From NCBI GenBank assembly GCA_963422565.1, contig OY730228.1, forward strand, positions 248,001 to 312,000: a stretch of 64,000 nucleotides of DNA. The letters run 5' to 3'. Below, piece by piece: positions 8,684-16,868 of this stretch. The notes under the pieces are model-generated. The model searched no databases, was not told where the DNA came from, and saw nothing but the letters and a program-made list of their open reading frames with translations. Positions within the stretch are counted from its first letter, which is position 1. Each line of letters starts with the position of its first letter. A program made the position numbers and the translations under genes. This DNA is from G963422565 sp963422565 (lineage in GTDB: Bacteria; Pseudomonadota; Alphaproteobacteria; MPNO01).

Positions 8684-9217
8684 ATGAGCATTGCCCGGCA
8701 CGATCGGCCGTCCGAACTCGCGGGCGTCCCGGTTTCCGAGATCGCGCGGCGCTATGTGCGCTGCTTCCGGGAGATCGCGCCGGATTGGGAGGCGTTCGAG
8801 GACGCGAAGGTCGACGGCTACCGGCGCGCCCAACACCGCTTCATCGGTGCCGGCGGCTCCGGCAAGCATGGCGAGGACGCGGTGATACCGCCGCGCGGCT
8901 TCACGCTCAGCATCATGTATGTCGAACCGGGTCAGGGAAACGCCGCCCACACCCATGAGGTCGAGGAAATTTTCTTCGTCCTTCAAGGCATGCTGACCGT
9001 GTTCTTCGATGACGAGGAGACGGGAGAACGGGTCACCCGGCGCCTTGGGCCCTGGGAATGCGCCGCCTGCCCGCCCGGTGTCGTGCACGGCTACGTCAAT
9101 GACAGCCTGGAGCCGGTCTATTTCCAGGTGATGCTGGGGTGCGGCCGGCCCGAGACCATGGGCTATGCCGACGAAGGGCTGTTCCGGCGGCGGAACGCTC
9201 ACCTCGAGACCGCCTGA
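8684..9217 (+). CDS. Cupin-domain protein
   Basis: Small cytoplasmic cupin (177 aa). The ATG at 8684 follows GGAGG at good spacing. The single cupin core lies at about residues 78-150: motif 1 AHTHEVEEIFFVLQG and motif 2 PPGVVHGYVN supply the likely metal-binding His and Glu residues. Cupins of this kind serve as dioxygenases, isomerases or sensors, so the exact reaction is open. It is transcribed divergently from the ABC/XDH operon and lies directly upstream of the second XDH-family gene. The two share one reading frame, separated by a TGA at 9215-9217, which makes co-translation or a former fusion plausible. Confidence 0.88.
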   Translation: MSIARHDRPSELAGVPVSEIARRYVRCFREIAPDWEAFEDAKVDGYRRAQHRFIGAGGSGKHGEDAVIPPRGFTLSIMYVEPGQGNAAHTHEVEEIFFVLQGMLTVFFDDEETGERVTRRLGPWECAACPPGVVHGYVNDSLEPVYFQVMLGCGRPETMGYADEGLFRRRNAHLETA

Positions 9218-9277
9218 ACGGGGCCGCGCCCGCTGTCGACATTCGGACGGAGCGTCCCGAGGGTCGAAGATCCCTCG

Positions 9278-11575
9278 ATGCTGCGGGGCGCGGCGCGCTT
9301 CGTCGACGACATCCGGCTTCCCGGCATGCTGCACGCGGCCTTCATACGCTCGCCGCACCCGCATGCGCGCATCCGCCGCATCGATCGGCGCGCGGCCGCC
9401 GCCGTCGCCGGTGTCCATGCGGTCCTCACCCTCGACGATCTCGCCCCACATATGACCGGCAAGCGTCTGCCGCTCGGTTTCCGCAGCGGCCAGCTCCCGG
9501 ACGACGTGACCCCCTTCGTGCTCGCCGACGACGAAGTCTGTCATGTCGGCGAGTCCGTCGCGGTCGCGGTCGCCGACAGCCGTTACCTGGCGGAAGACGC
9601 CGCGGCCCTGGTGGATGTGGACTACGAGATCCTGCCCTCGGTTGCCGGCTGTCGGGCCGCCGCGGCACCCGACGCGCCGAGGGTGCACGCGGCACGGCCC
9701 TCGAACGTCCTGCTCGAGTTCTGCCAGTCCTACGGGGATTGCGGCGCCGCGTTCGCGGCCGCCGCCCATGTCGCGCATGCCCGCTTCGTCCAGCATCGCG
9801 GCGGCGCTCATTCGATCGAGGGGAGGGGGGCGGTCGCCCGCTACGATCCCCTGGAAGACCGTCTGACGCTCTGGACCTCGACCCAGATGTCGCACGAGGT
9901 CCGGGCCGGGCTGGTCAAATGTCTCGGCAGCGACGAGAGCCGCATCCGGGTGGCGGCCCCCGATGTCGGTGGCGGATTCGGCGCCAAATATCTCATGTAT
10001 GGCGAGGAGCCGGCGATCGCGGTCGCCGCGCGGCTGCTGGGCCGCCCGGTGAAATGGATCGAGGACCGACGGGAGCATTTCACCGCCTCGATCCAGGAGC
10101 GCGAGCAGTTCTGGGACATGGAGATCGCGGTCGACGAGACCGGGAGGATCCTCGGGGTGCGCGGCAGCATGCTCCAGGACCAGGGCGCCTATACCCCGCA
10201 GGGCATCAACCTTCCCTACAACGCGTCGACCTCGGTACCCGGAGCCTATGTCGTGCCCGCATTGGCAGTGACGGTCAAGGTCGTCGAGACCAACACCGTC
10301 CCTGCCATGCCGGTACGGGGGGCCGGCTATCCCGAGGGGAATTACGTCATCGAGAGGCTGCTTGACCATGCCGCTTCGGGTCTCGGAATGGACCGCGGCG
10401 AGATCCGCCGCCGCAACCTGATCCCGCCCGAGAAGATGCCCTACGAGATGCCGCTGAAGACGCGCGCCGGCACGCCGGTGAAGGCGGACAGCGGCGATTT
10501 CCCGAAATGTCAGGCGATCGCGCTCGAGGCGGTCGACTTCGCCGCCTTTGCCGAACGCCAGGCGGCCGCACGGCGCGCCGGGCGGTATCTGGGCCTCGGC
10601 CTCGCCAACGGCCTCAAGGGGACGGGGCGCGGCCCGTTCGAGTCCGGGCTGGTGCGGATCGATCGATCGGGTCGCGCCCGGGTGTTCACTGGCGCGATCG
10701 CGATCGGCCAGGGGCTCAAGACCATCCTTGCCCAGATAGCGGCCGATCAGCTGGGCGTCGCCCCGAACGAGATCGACGTGGTGAGCGGCGATACCGCAAC
10801 CATCGCCCTCGGCCTCGGCGGTTTCGCGAGCCGCCAGACGGTTACCGCAGGATCTTCGGTTCATATCGCAGCGACGGAGGTGCGCGGCAAGCTGCTCAAG
10901 CTCGCGGCGCACATGCTGGAGGCGGCCCCCGAAGATCTCGCTATCTCGGACGGGCGCATCCATGTCGTCGGCGCCGCCGATATCTGGGTGCCGCTGAGCG
11001 ACGTCGCCGAGGCCGCCTCGGGCGTACCTGGCTATTCGCTGCCGGCCGGCATCGAGCCGGGACTCGAGGCCAGTGCCAATTTCATCCCCTCGGGGCTCAC
11101 CTATGCGAACGGCGTCCATGCGGTCGAGCTGGAGGTGGATATCGAGACCGGCGGCGTCGCCTTCCGGCGCTACGTGGTCGTCAGCGATTGCGGTCGCATG
11201 GTCAACCCGATGCTCGTCGACGGTCAGGTGACGGGTGGCGCGGTCCACGGGATCGGCAACGCCCTCTATGAATGGATGGGCTACGATTCCGAGGGCCAGC
11301 CCTTGACAACGACGCTCGCCGATTACGTCATGCCGACGGCGAGCGAACTGATCCGCCTCGACCTTCTTTTCGAGGAAACGCCGTCGCCGCTCAATCCGCT
11401 GGGCGTGAAGGGGGTGGGCGAGTGCGGGACCGTGCCCGCCGCCGCCGCGATCGTCGCGGCGATCGAGGACGCCCTGGTCCCCTTCGGCGTCGAGGTGAAC
11501 GACTACCCGGTCTCGCCGCCGAAAATCGTCGCGATGGTGGCGGCGGCCGAAGCGCAGGCCGGCCGGGCAGGGTAG
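9278..11575 (+). CDS. XDH-family molybdopterin-binding (CoxL-like) large subunit, start uncertain
   Basis: Second molybdenum hydroxylase large subunit (at least 765 aa). VGGGFGAK is near residue 230, VRGAGYPEG near 347 and the catalytic-Glu loop KGVGECGT near 710. From the ATG at 9278 the protein lacks the family's conserved opening, yet the codons just before it encode exactly that opening (GRSVPRVEDPS) in frame. Between the preceding gene's TGA (9215-9217) and this motif there is no ATG, GTG or TTG, only a CTG at 9233 and an ACG at 9218. The true start may therefore be non-canonical. No CoxM/CoxS partners are adjacent. Its substrate is probably chemically related to that of the paralogue at 3169-5544. 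Confidence 0.88.
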   Translation: MLRGAARFVDDIRLPGMLHAAFIRSPHPHARIRRIDRRAAAAVAGVHAVLTLDDLAPHMTGKRLPLGFRSGQLPDDVTPFVLADDEVCHVGESVAVAVADSRYLAEDAAALVDVDYEILPSVAGCRAAAAPDAPRVHAARPSNVLLEFCQSYGDCGAAFAAAAHVAHARFVQHRGGAHSIEGRGAVARYDPLEDRLTLWTSTQMSHEVRAGLVKCLGSDESRIRVAAPDVGGGFGAKYLMYGEEPAIAVAARLLGRPVKWIEDRREHFTASIQEREQFWDMEIAVDETGRILGVRGSMLQDQGAYTPQGINLPYNASTSVPGAYVVPALAVTVKVVETNTVPAMPVRGAGYPEGNYVIERLLDHAASGLGMDRGEIRRRNLIPPEKMPYEMPLKTRAGTPVKADSGDFPKCQAIALEAVDFAAFAERQAAARRAGRYLGLGLANGLKGTGRGPFESGLVRIDRSGRARVFTGAIAIGQGLKTILAQIAADQLGVAPNEIDVVSGDTATIALGLGGFASRQTVTAGSSVHIAATEVRGKLLKLAAHMLEAAPEDLAISDGRIHVVGAADIWVPLSDVAEAASGVPGYSLPAGIEPGLEASANFIPSGLTYANGVHAVELEVDIETGGVAFRRYVVVSDCGRMVNPMLVDGQVTGGAVHGIGNALYEWMGYDSEGQPLTTTLADYVMPTASELIRLDLLFEETPSPLNPLGVKGVGECGTVPAAAAIVAAIEDALVPFGVEVNDYPVSPPKIVAMVAAAEAQAGRAG

Positions 11576-11580
11576 CGGAC

Positions 11581-11595
11581 GCCGCCTCAGGCGGC
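11581..11595. terminator. Short hairpin between convergent genes
   Basis: A 6-bp perfect stem (GCCGCC, loop TCA, GGCGGC) begins 6 bases after the XDH-family stop and overlaps the last codons of the convergent CoA-transferase gene. It has no clear T-tract, so any termination role is tentative. Confidence 0.3.
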
Positions 11596-12786
11596 CGGGT
11601 CTTCCCGATGGAGGACTCCGGCGCGAGTGAGCCGCGCGACCGTCTCGTCATCATAGCCGAGCTCGGCGAGGATCGCACCGTTGTCCGCCCCGAGGAAGGG
11701 CGCCATCCCGCGAATCTCGGAGGGAGTCTTTTCGAACCGGGCGGCGGGGCGCGGCTGGCGAACCGGGCCGAGGACCGGGTGCTCGCGGATCTCGATCATG
11801 CGGTTCTCGCGAAGCTGGGGATCCTCGATCGCCTCGGTCCGCGAGAGGATGGGTGCCGAGGGCACGCCTTCCCGATCGAGCCGGGCGAGGATTTCAGCGC
11901 TCGGCCAGCGCGCGATCTCCTCCGTCATGATCGTCCGCCGCGAGGCGACGTTCTCGACCCGGGCCTGCGGGGTCCGGAAGCGGGCATCCTCGATGAGCTC
12001 CTCCCGCTCCAGCGCGCGGCAGAGCCCGGCCCATTCCCCGTCCGAGACCGCGCCGGCGGTGATGTAGCCGTCGGCGGTCGCGAACACGAGATCCGGACCC
12101 GACTGACCGCGTGCGGGGTCGGCCTCGTTGCCGACGAAGGAAAGCGGCGAGCTCGCCTCGGGCCAGAGATAGGCGACCATGACGTCGAGCATCGCCAGTC
12201 TGACATGCTGGCCCTCGCCGCTGCGTTCGCGGGCGAACAGGGCGGCTGTGATCGCCTGCGCCGCCGTCACCGAAGTCGTCTTGTCCGGTATGATGGTGCG
12301 CACCATGCGCGGCCGGCCGGTCTCCCGGTCGGTCTGGATCTCCGTCAACCCGCACAAGGCCTGGATGACCGGGTCGTAGACGCGTCGATGGGCGTAGGGG
12401 CCCGTCTCGCCGAACCCGCTGATCGAGACGAAGACGATTCCCGGGTTGAGCCCGCGCACGGTCTTCTCGCCGAGCCCCATCCGTTCGATCGCACCGGGCC
12501 GAAAGTTCTGGACCAGGACATCGGCGGTCGCGGCGAGTTTCCGAACGATCCCGAGCCCCTCGGCCGTCTTGAGATCGACGGCGAGCGCGCGCTTGGAGCG
12601 GTTGCAGGAGAGGAACGCAGCCGACATCCCGCGGAAGCGGTGGCCGGTGCGGCGCATGATGTCGCCGGCAGGCGATTCGATCTTGACGACGTCGGCGCCT
12701 TGATCGGCGAGCATCATGGTCGCGAGCGGACCCGAGACCATCGTCGTCAGATCGAGGACGCGAATTCCCTCAAGCGGTCCGGTCAT
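11587..12786 (-). CDS. Class III (CaiB/BaiF) CoA-transferase
   Basis: Predicted acyl-CoA transferase (399 aa), which would move CoA between an acyl-CoA donor and a carboxylic acid through an enzyme aspartyl-CoA intermediate. It opens with the family pattern LEGIRVLDLTTMVSGP and contains ADVVKIESPAGD, NRSKRALAVDLK and NFRPGAIERMG. The expected catalytic Asp is D168 in RTIIPDKTT. It overlaps the GST gene upstream by 17 bases on the minus strand, so the two are translationally coupled. The neighbourhood suggests activation of an organic acid produced by the adjoining oxidoreductases, but the substrate cannot be named. Confidence 0.94.
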   Translation of the reverse strand: MTGPLEGIRVLDLTTMVSGPLATMMLADQGADVVKIESPAGDIMRRTGHRFRGMSAAFLSCNRSKRALAVDLKTAEGLGIVRKLAATADVLVQNFRPGAIERMGLGEKTVRGLNPGIVFVSISGFGETGPYAHRRVYDPVIQALCGLTEIQTDRETGRPRMVRTIIPDKTTSVTAAQAITAALFARERSGEGQHVRLAMLDVMVAYLWPEASSPLSFVGNEADPARGQSGPDLVFATADGYITAGAVSDGEWAGLCRALEREELIEDARFRTPQARVENVASRRTIMTEEIARWPSAEILARLDREGVPSAPILSRTEAIEDPQLRENRMIEIREHPVLGPVRQPRPAARFEKTPSEIRGMAPFLGADNGAILAELGYDDETVARLTRAGVLHREDPAA

Positions 12787-13417
12787 CGCGGTTCTCCGCC
12801 TTGGTCGCCCTGTAGGCCGGCCGCGCCGCGAGGCGCGCGCGATAGTCCATGAGATGGTCCGGCACCGGCAGTTCGTAATGGACGGCGCTGTCGAGGCATG
12901 TCACGAACAGGATGTCGGCGACGCTCATCCTTTCGCCCGTCAGGAACGGGCCGGCTTCCTTGAACCGGCTCTCCATGGCCTCGATCTGATGCACGAAATA
13001 TTCGCCGGCCGCCCGGACCGCGACCGGGGCATCGCCGTAGATCGCCTTGAGGTCGCCGTGCCGGCGGATGGTGTAGATCGCGTTGGCGTCGATCTCCGAC
13101 ATGGCGAAAAAGCACCATTCCAGAAGTTTCGCGCGCTCGCGAAGCGTTCTCGGAACGTGGAACCAGTCCGGGGCGGGAAACGCCTCGCTGAGATAGCCCA
13201 TGATGGCGACGCTCTCGGTCAGGATCAGATCGCCGTGTGTCATTGCCGGCACCTTGTGCCGGGGGTTGATCGCCAGATATTCGGGAGTCTTGGTCTCGCC
13301 GGTTCGCGGTCCGATTCGCACGAGGTCGTAATCGATCCCGAGCTCCCGCGCGAGCCATTGCGGCCGGTGGGTACGCGGCGTTCCGATTCCCCAGAGCGTC
13401 ACGCCGCTCGTCGCCAT
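12770..13417 (-). CDS. Glutathione S-transferase family protein
   Basis: Cytosolic GST (215 aa) with an N-terminal thioredoxin-like domain (residues 1-80: TLWGIGTPRTHRPQWLARELG, cis-Pro in HKVPAM, and LTESVAI for the glutathione gamma-glutamyl contact) and an all-helical C-terminal domain (GPFLTGERMSVADILFVTCL). The start at 13417 (MATSGVT) has a GGGGGAG ribosome site; an ATG at 13441 would add eight unlikely residues. It is transcribed ahead of the CoA-transferase with a 17-base overlap. GSTs in catabolic clusters often do isomerisation or dehalogenation steps as well as conjugation. Confidence 0.92.
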   Translation of the reverse strand: MATSGVTLWGIGTPRTHRPQWLARELGIDYDLVRIGPRTGETKTPEYLAINPRHKVPAMTHGDLILTESVAIMGYLSEAFPAPDWFHVPRTLRERAKLLEWCFFAMSEIDANAIYTIRRHGDLKAIYGDAPVAVRAAGEYFVHQIEAMESRFKEAGPFLTGERMSVADILFVTCLDSAVHYELPVPDHLMDYRARLAARPAYRATKAENRDDRTA

Positions 13418-13518
13418 CTCGTCGTCTCCCCCACGCCGCAATCTTGCGCGAAGAGACTAGCCGCCGCCCTCCGGCCGGCGCAAACTGGCACCATGTCCGC
13501 TCTGGAGCCGCAGCTGCC

Positions 13519-14247
13519 GTGACCTCTCGACCGGTCGCTCTCGTCGTCGGTGCCGGTGATGCCACCGGCGGCGCCGTCGCGCGGCGGTTCGCCCGTGGCG
13601 GCTACCAGGTCTGCGTCGCCAGGCGCAAGGAGGATCGGCTTGCGCCCTTGGTCGCGCGTATCGCTGCGGATGGCGGCACGGCCCATCCCTTCGCCTGCGA
13701 TGCCCGCCAGGAGGCGCAGGTGGTCGAGATGTTCGATCGCATCGAAGCGGAGATCGGTCCGATCGACGTCATGCTGTTCAATGTTGGCGCCAACTCGCCG
13801 TCCGGCATTCTCGACGAGACATCGCGACGCTACTTCAAGATATGGGAGCTGGCCTGCTTCGCCGGTTTCCTGTGCGGGCGCGAGGCGGCGCGCCGCATGG
13901 GGCCGCGCGGCCGCGGAACGATCCTGTTCACCGGCGCCACGGCGAGCATCAGAGGGGCGGCCAACTTCGCCGCCTTCGCCGGCGCGAAATCCGCGTTGCG
14001 CGCGCTCGCCCAATCGATGGCCCGGGAGCTCGCCCCTCGGAACATCCATGTCGGCCACGTGGTGATCGACGGCGCGATCGACACCAGCTTCATCCGCGAG
14101 AACTTCCCGGCGCGCTATGCGCTCAAGGAGCGTGGCGGCATCCTCGACCCCGACCATATCGCCGATGTCTATTGGCAGCTTCACGCGCAGCCGCGCGACG
14201 CCTGGACCTTCGAATTGGATCTTCGCCCCTGGATCGAGCCCTGGTAG
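13519..14247 (+). CDS. Short-chain dehydrogenase/reductase family protein with FxxxK in place of YxxxK
   Basis: SDR-fold protein (242 aa from the GTG at 13519). The NAD(P)-binding GAGDATGG motif is near residue 12 and LFNVGA near 90. The usual catalytic YxxxK is FAGAK (in AAFAGAKSALRAL), so the active-site Tyr is Phe. This substitution is shared by a recognisable SDR subgroup whose reaction is not settled. The GTG start is favoured because GGAG lies just upstream and the residues before it are not SDR-like. A 9-codon upstream frame (ATG 13493) ends in a TGA that overlaps the GTG, which could couple translation. The next gene starts 8 bases downstream. Confidence 0.9.
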   Translation: MTSRPVALVVGAGDATGGAVARRFARGGYQVCVARRKEDRLAPLVARIAADGGTAHPFACDARQEAQVVEMFDRIEAEIGPIDVMLFNVGANSPSGILDETSRRYFKIWELACFAGFLCGREAARRMGPRGRGTILFTGATASIRGAANFAAFAGAKSALRALAQSMARELAPRNIHVGHVVIDGAIDTSFIRENFPARYALKERGGILDPDHIADVYWQLHAQPRDAWTFELDLRPWIEPW

Positions 14248-14255
14248 CGCCCGCG

Positions 14256-14912
14256 ATGACGAAGGAGGTCGCGTTTCATTTCGATTTCGGTAGCCCCAAC
14301 GCCTATCTGAGTCACAAGGCGATCCCTGGGATCGAACGGAGGACCGGCGCAAAATTCATCTATTTTCCAGTCCTCTTGGGCGGTGTCTTCAAGTTGACCA
14401 ACAATCGATCTCCCATGGAGAAAGATGCCGGCGTATCGAACAAGCCCGCATATGAACGGCGCGAGACGGAGCGGTTCGTCGCCCGGCACGGAATAGCGGC
14501 GTTCCGGATGAACCCGCATTTCCCGGTGAATACCCTCCGACTCATGCGGGGCGCGCTCGCCGCCGAGGAGGGCGGATTCCTGACGGCCTATGTCGAGGCG
14601 GCCTTCCATCACATGTGGGAGGCGCCGAAGAAGCTCGACGAGCCGAAGGTGCTGCGGGGGGCGCTCGACGAGTCGGGCTTGGACGGCGCCGCGCTGCTTG
14701 CCCTCATCGAGGATCCGGAGATCAAGCGGCGGCTGCTCACCAACACCCGGCGGTCGGTCGATGCCGGCGCGTTCGGCTGCCCCACTTTCTTCGTCGCCGG
14801 CGAGATGTATTTCGGCAAGGATCGTCTGCGGGATGTCGAGGAGGCGCTCCTCGAGAGCGGAACGCGACCGATGCCGCTCGGCCGACCGATCAACGCAGTC
14901 GATAGATCGTGA
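14256..14912 (+). CDS. 2-hydroxychromene-2-carboxylate isomerase / DsbA-family thioredoxin-fold protein
   Basis: Thioredoxin-fold protein (218 aa) of the HCCA isomerase / kappa-GST group. The opening HFDFGSPNAYLSH carries the Ser used to activate glutathione, with a helical insertion in the middle and the closing signature GCPTFFVAGEMYFGKDRL. Known members isomerise 2-hydroxychromene-2-carboxylate in naphthalene breakdown; relatives act in other aromatic pathways. It follows the SDR gene by 8 bases and its last 23 bases overlap the convergent GT39 gene. The substrate here is inferred only as an aromatic-pathway intermediate. Confidence 0.9.
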   Translation: MTKEVAFHFDFGSPNAYLSHKAIPGIERRTGAKFIYFPVLLGGVFKLTNNRSPMEKDAGVSNKPAYERRETERFVARHGIAAFRMNPHFPVNTLRLMRGALAAEEGGFLTAYVEAAFHHMWEAPKKLDEPKVLRGALDESGLDGAALLALIEDPEIKRRLLTNTRRSVDAGAFGCPTFFVAGEMYFGKDRLRDVEEALLESGTRPMPLGRPINAVDRS

Positions 14913-16533
14913 TCCGCAAGCTGCGCATGCCGCTCGAATAGTTGACGCCGGTCACGATGCCCGATGCGTGTGGCCGCCGTTCCGCGGCGTCGAGGACGCG
15001 GTGGAACGCCCCGCTTTCGCGTTGCTCGACGGCGGCGACGGCGCAGGCCGGATCGGCCAGCAGATGGCGGGCGGCCTCGGCCCCGTCGACCAGGCGGATA
15101 TCGGCGGCCGTATAGAAGACGAGGCTCGGCTCTCCGTAACCCGCCGAGGCGTAGCGGGTCCGATCGCAAATTTCGGCCTCGGCGAGGGCATTCGCGACTC
15201 GCGGACCGATCCAGAGCGATCGCAGACTCGGCAGGACTCCGCCCAGAATCCCCCCTGTCGCGAGCAAGGAGGCCAGAACGGCGCAGGAGATGCGTCGTCC
15301 GGGCGACGACCAGTCCCCGAGCGCGGCGGGGATCGCCAGCAGCGCGCCGGTCAACGCCAGACCGAGCGCCGGCCAGGGCGTTTCCGGGAAGGAGATCCCG
15401 ACGGCGAAGAAGAGGCCGGCGAGGACCAAGGTCGCGAGCCCGTGGAGGCCGAGCCCGGCGCACGCGATCCGACTTCGCCAGCGTCCCGGCCAGTCCCGGA
15501 CACCCGCCTCGCAGGCGGCCGCGGCGGCGAGCGCGAGCGCCGGAAACAGCGGGAGGACATAATGGGGGAGCTTGGTCGCGGCGAGCTCGAGAACGATCCA
15601 GCTCGGAACGATCCAGGCGATCAGAAACCGGGGCGCGACATCCTTTCGCAGCGCCCACAGCCAGACCGAAGCGGCGCCGAGCAGGAACCCGAAAGGCCAG
15701 AAGGTCAGCCAGACGGCGAGCAGATGGTAGCCGGGCGGCGCGCCGTGGGTCTCCTGCCCGGCGGCGACCTTCGCGAACAGGTCCCTGCCCAGGGATTCCG
15801 CGAAGAAGGCGCCATCGCTGCGGACCGCGATAGCCACGAGCCACGGGAGGACGATCGCCAGTGTGATCGCGAGACCGGAGAGCGGCCGCAGCGCCCGGAG
15901 CCAGCGGCATTCCCGGTCCATCAGCCGGAGCGCCAGCATGGACGCGCCGCAGACCAGCAGAACGATCGGACCCTTGATGAGTATCCCGACCCCGACCGCG
16001 GCCCAGAACAGCCAGGCCAGCCGAGGCGGCGGGACGCCGTTTCGCACCGCGGCATAGATGCGGGCGAACGCGCCCTGGGCGAAGACGACCGCGGCGAGGA
16101 GGAGCGCATCCGTCTTGGCGAGGCGCGCTTCGACGCCGGCCAGAATCGTCGCGGCCAGGATCACGGCCGCGAGCACGCCCGCGGCCGGCGTGAACAGCGC
16201 CGCGCCGATCCAGGCCGTCCCCAATACCGCAGCCGCGGCGCCGAGCAGGGAGGGCAGCCGATAGGCCCAGAGCGGCGCTTCGCCGCCGCCGAACAACGCC
16301 GCCGATGCCGACTGGAGCCAGTAGACGCCGACCGGCTTCTTGTGGCGCGCCTCGTCCTGGAAGCGAATGTCGACGAAGTTCCCGCTTTCGAGCATCTGTC
16401 GGGACGCCTGGACGAAGCGCGCTTCGTCGCGGTCGGTCGCGGGCAGGGAGACGAAGCCGGGAAGCCACAGGATGAGCGCCAGCACCGCCAGCGCGGCATA
16501 GTGGACGGGCCTCATCGTTCCGGTTGGAATCAT
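14890..16533 (-). CDS. ArnT-like glycosyltransferase family 39 protein
   Basis: Polytopic inner-membrane transferase (547 aa) that would move a sugar from undecaprenyl phosphate to lipid A or another envelope glycan on the periplasmic side. The first periplasmic loop has the PMT/ArnT signature TDRDEARFVQASRQML, followed by KKPVGVYWLQSAS, and about ten hydrophobic segments follow. The start at 16533 is chosen because its ATG overlaps the stop of the upstream gene (ATGA), the usual coupling signal; an internal ATG at 16515 is the alternative. It is the last gene of the GT2 / LABN-domain / GT39 cassette, so the sugar is probably loaded by that GT2. The acceptor is unknown. Confidence 0.92.
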   Translation of the reverse strand: MIPTGTMRPVHYAALAVLALILWLPGFVSLPATDRDEARFVQASRQMLESGNFVDIRFQDEARHKKPVGVYWLQSASAALFGGGEAPLWAYRLPSLLGAAAAVLGTAWIGAALFTPAAGVLAAVILAATILAGVEARLAKTDALLLAAVVFAQGAFARIYAAVRNGVPPPRLAWLFWAAVGVGILIKGPIVLLVCGASMLALRLMDRECRWLRALRPLSGLAITLAIVLPWLVAIAVRSDGAFFAESLGRDLFAKVAAGQETHGAPPGYHLLAVWLTFWPFGFLLGAASVWLWALRKDVAPRFLIAWIVPSWIVLELAATKLPHYVLPLFPALALAAAAACEAGVRDWPGRWRSRIACAGLGLHGLATLVLAGLFFAVGISFPETPWPALGLALTGALLAIPAALGDWSSPGRRISCAVLASLLATGGILGGVLPSLRSLWIGPRVANALAEAEICDRTRYASAGYGEPSLVFYTAADIRLVDGAEAARHLLADPACAVAAVEQRESGAFHRVLDAAERRPHASGIVTGVNYSSGMRSLRITIYRLR

Positions 16534-16868
16534 AGGCGCATCGGGCCGTCCGAAGAGCCGAGGCGTGCGGCGCGGAGCTTGTCGCGCCATATGAAATAGA
16601 GGTTGCGGCTGTAGATGGTCACGCCGGTCATCTGGCCGACGATGATGACCGGATCGGCGCGATGGACGCCGTAGGCCAGAATGATCGCGCCGCCGGCGAT
16701 GCTGAAATACCAGAATGCCTCCGGGATGACGCTCCGCCTCTCGCGCTCGGACACGATCCACTGGATCAGGAAGCGCATCATGAACATCGACTGACCGAAC
16801 AGCCCGAGGGCCACCCAGGCGATCTCCGCCGCAGACAGGGCGTGCCACCACTCAACGAGGCCCGACAC
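16530..16868 (-). CDS. Lipid-A-disaccharide-synthase N-terminal-like (LABN) membrane protein
   Basis: Small membrane protein (112 aa) with three hydrophobic segments and the LABN signature (FGQSMFMMRFLIQWIVSE, PEAFWYFSIAGG, YSRNLYFI). The domain was named for the N-terminus of some LpxB proteins. Stand-alone copies usually sit, as here, between a GT2 polyprenyl-phosphate glycosyltransferase and an ArnT-like transferase, and are thought to help flip or present the lipid-linked sugar. It overlaps the GT2 gene by 17 bases and the GT39 gene by 4 bases. Confidence 0.92.
   Translation of the reverse strand: MSGLVEWWHALSAAEIAWVALGLFGQSMFMMRFLIQWIVSERERRSVIPEAFWYFSIAGGAIILAYGVHRADPVIIVGQMTGVTIYSRNLYFIWRDKLRAARLGSSDGPMRL

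Noticed and set aside
9215..9217. Selenocysteine at the TGA between cupin and XDH-family genes
   Set aside because: The cupin ends normally at its C-terminus there, no conserved Cys/Sec position falls at this point in either family, and I could not recognise a SECIS-like hairpin.
8639..11248. 869-codon minus-strand frame
   Set aside because: Antisense shadow of the cupin and second XDH-family genes; composition rich in Arg/His/Asp with no recognisable motif.
14590..16599. 669-codon plus-strand frame
   Set aside because: Antisense to the membrane GT39 gene, with Arg/Glu/Gln-rich low-complexity translation.
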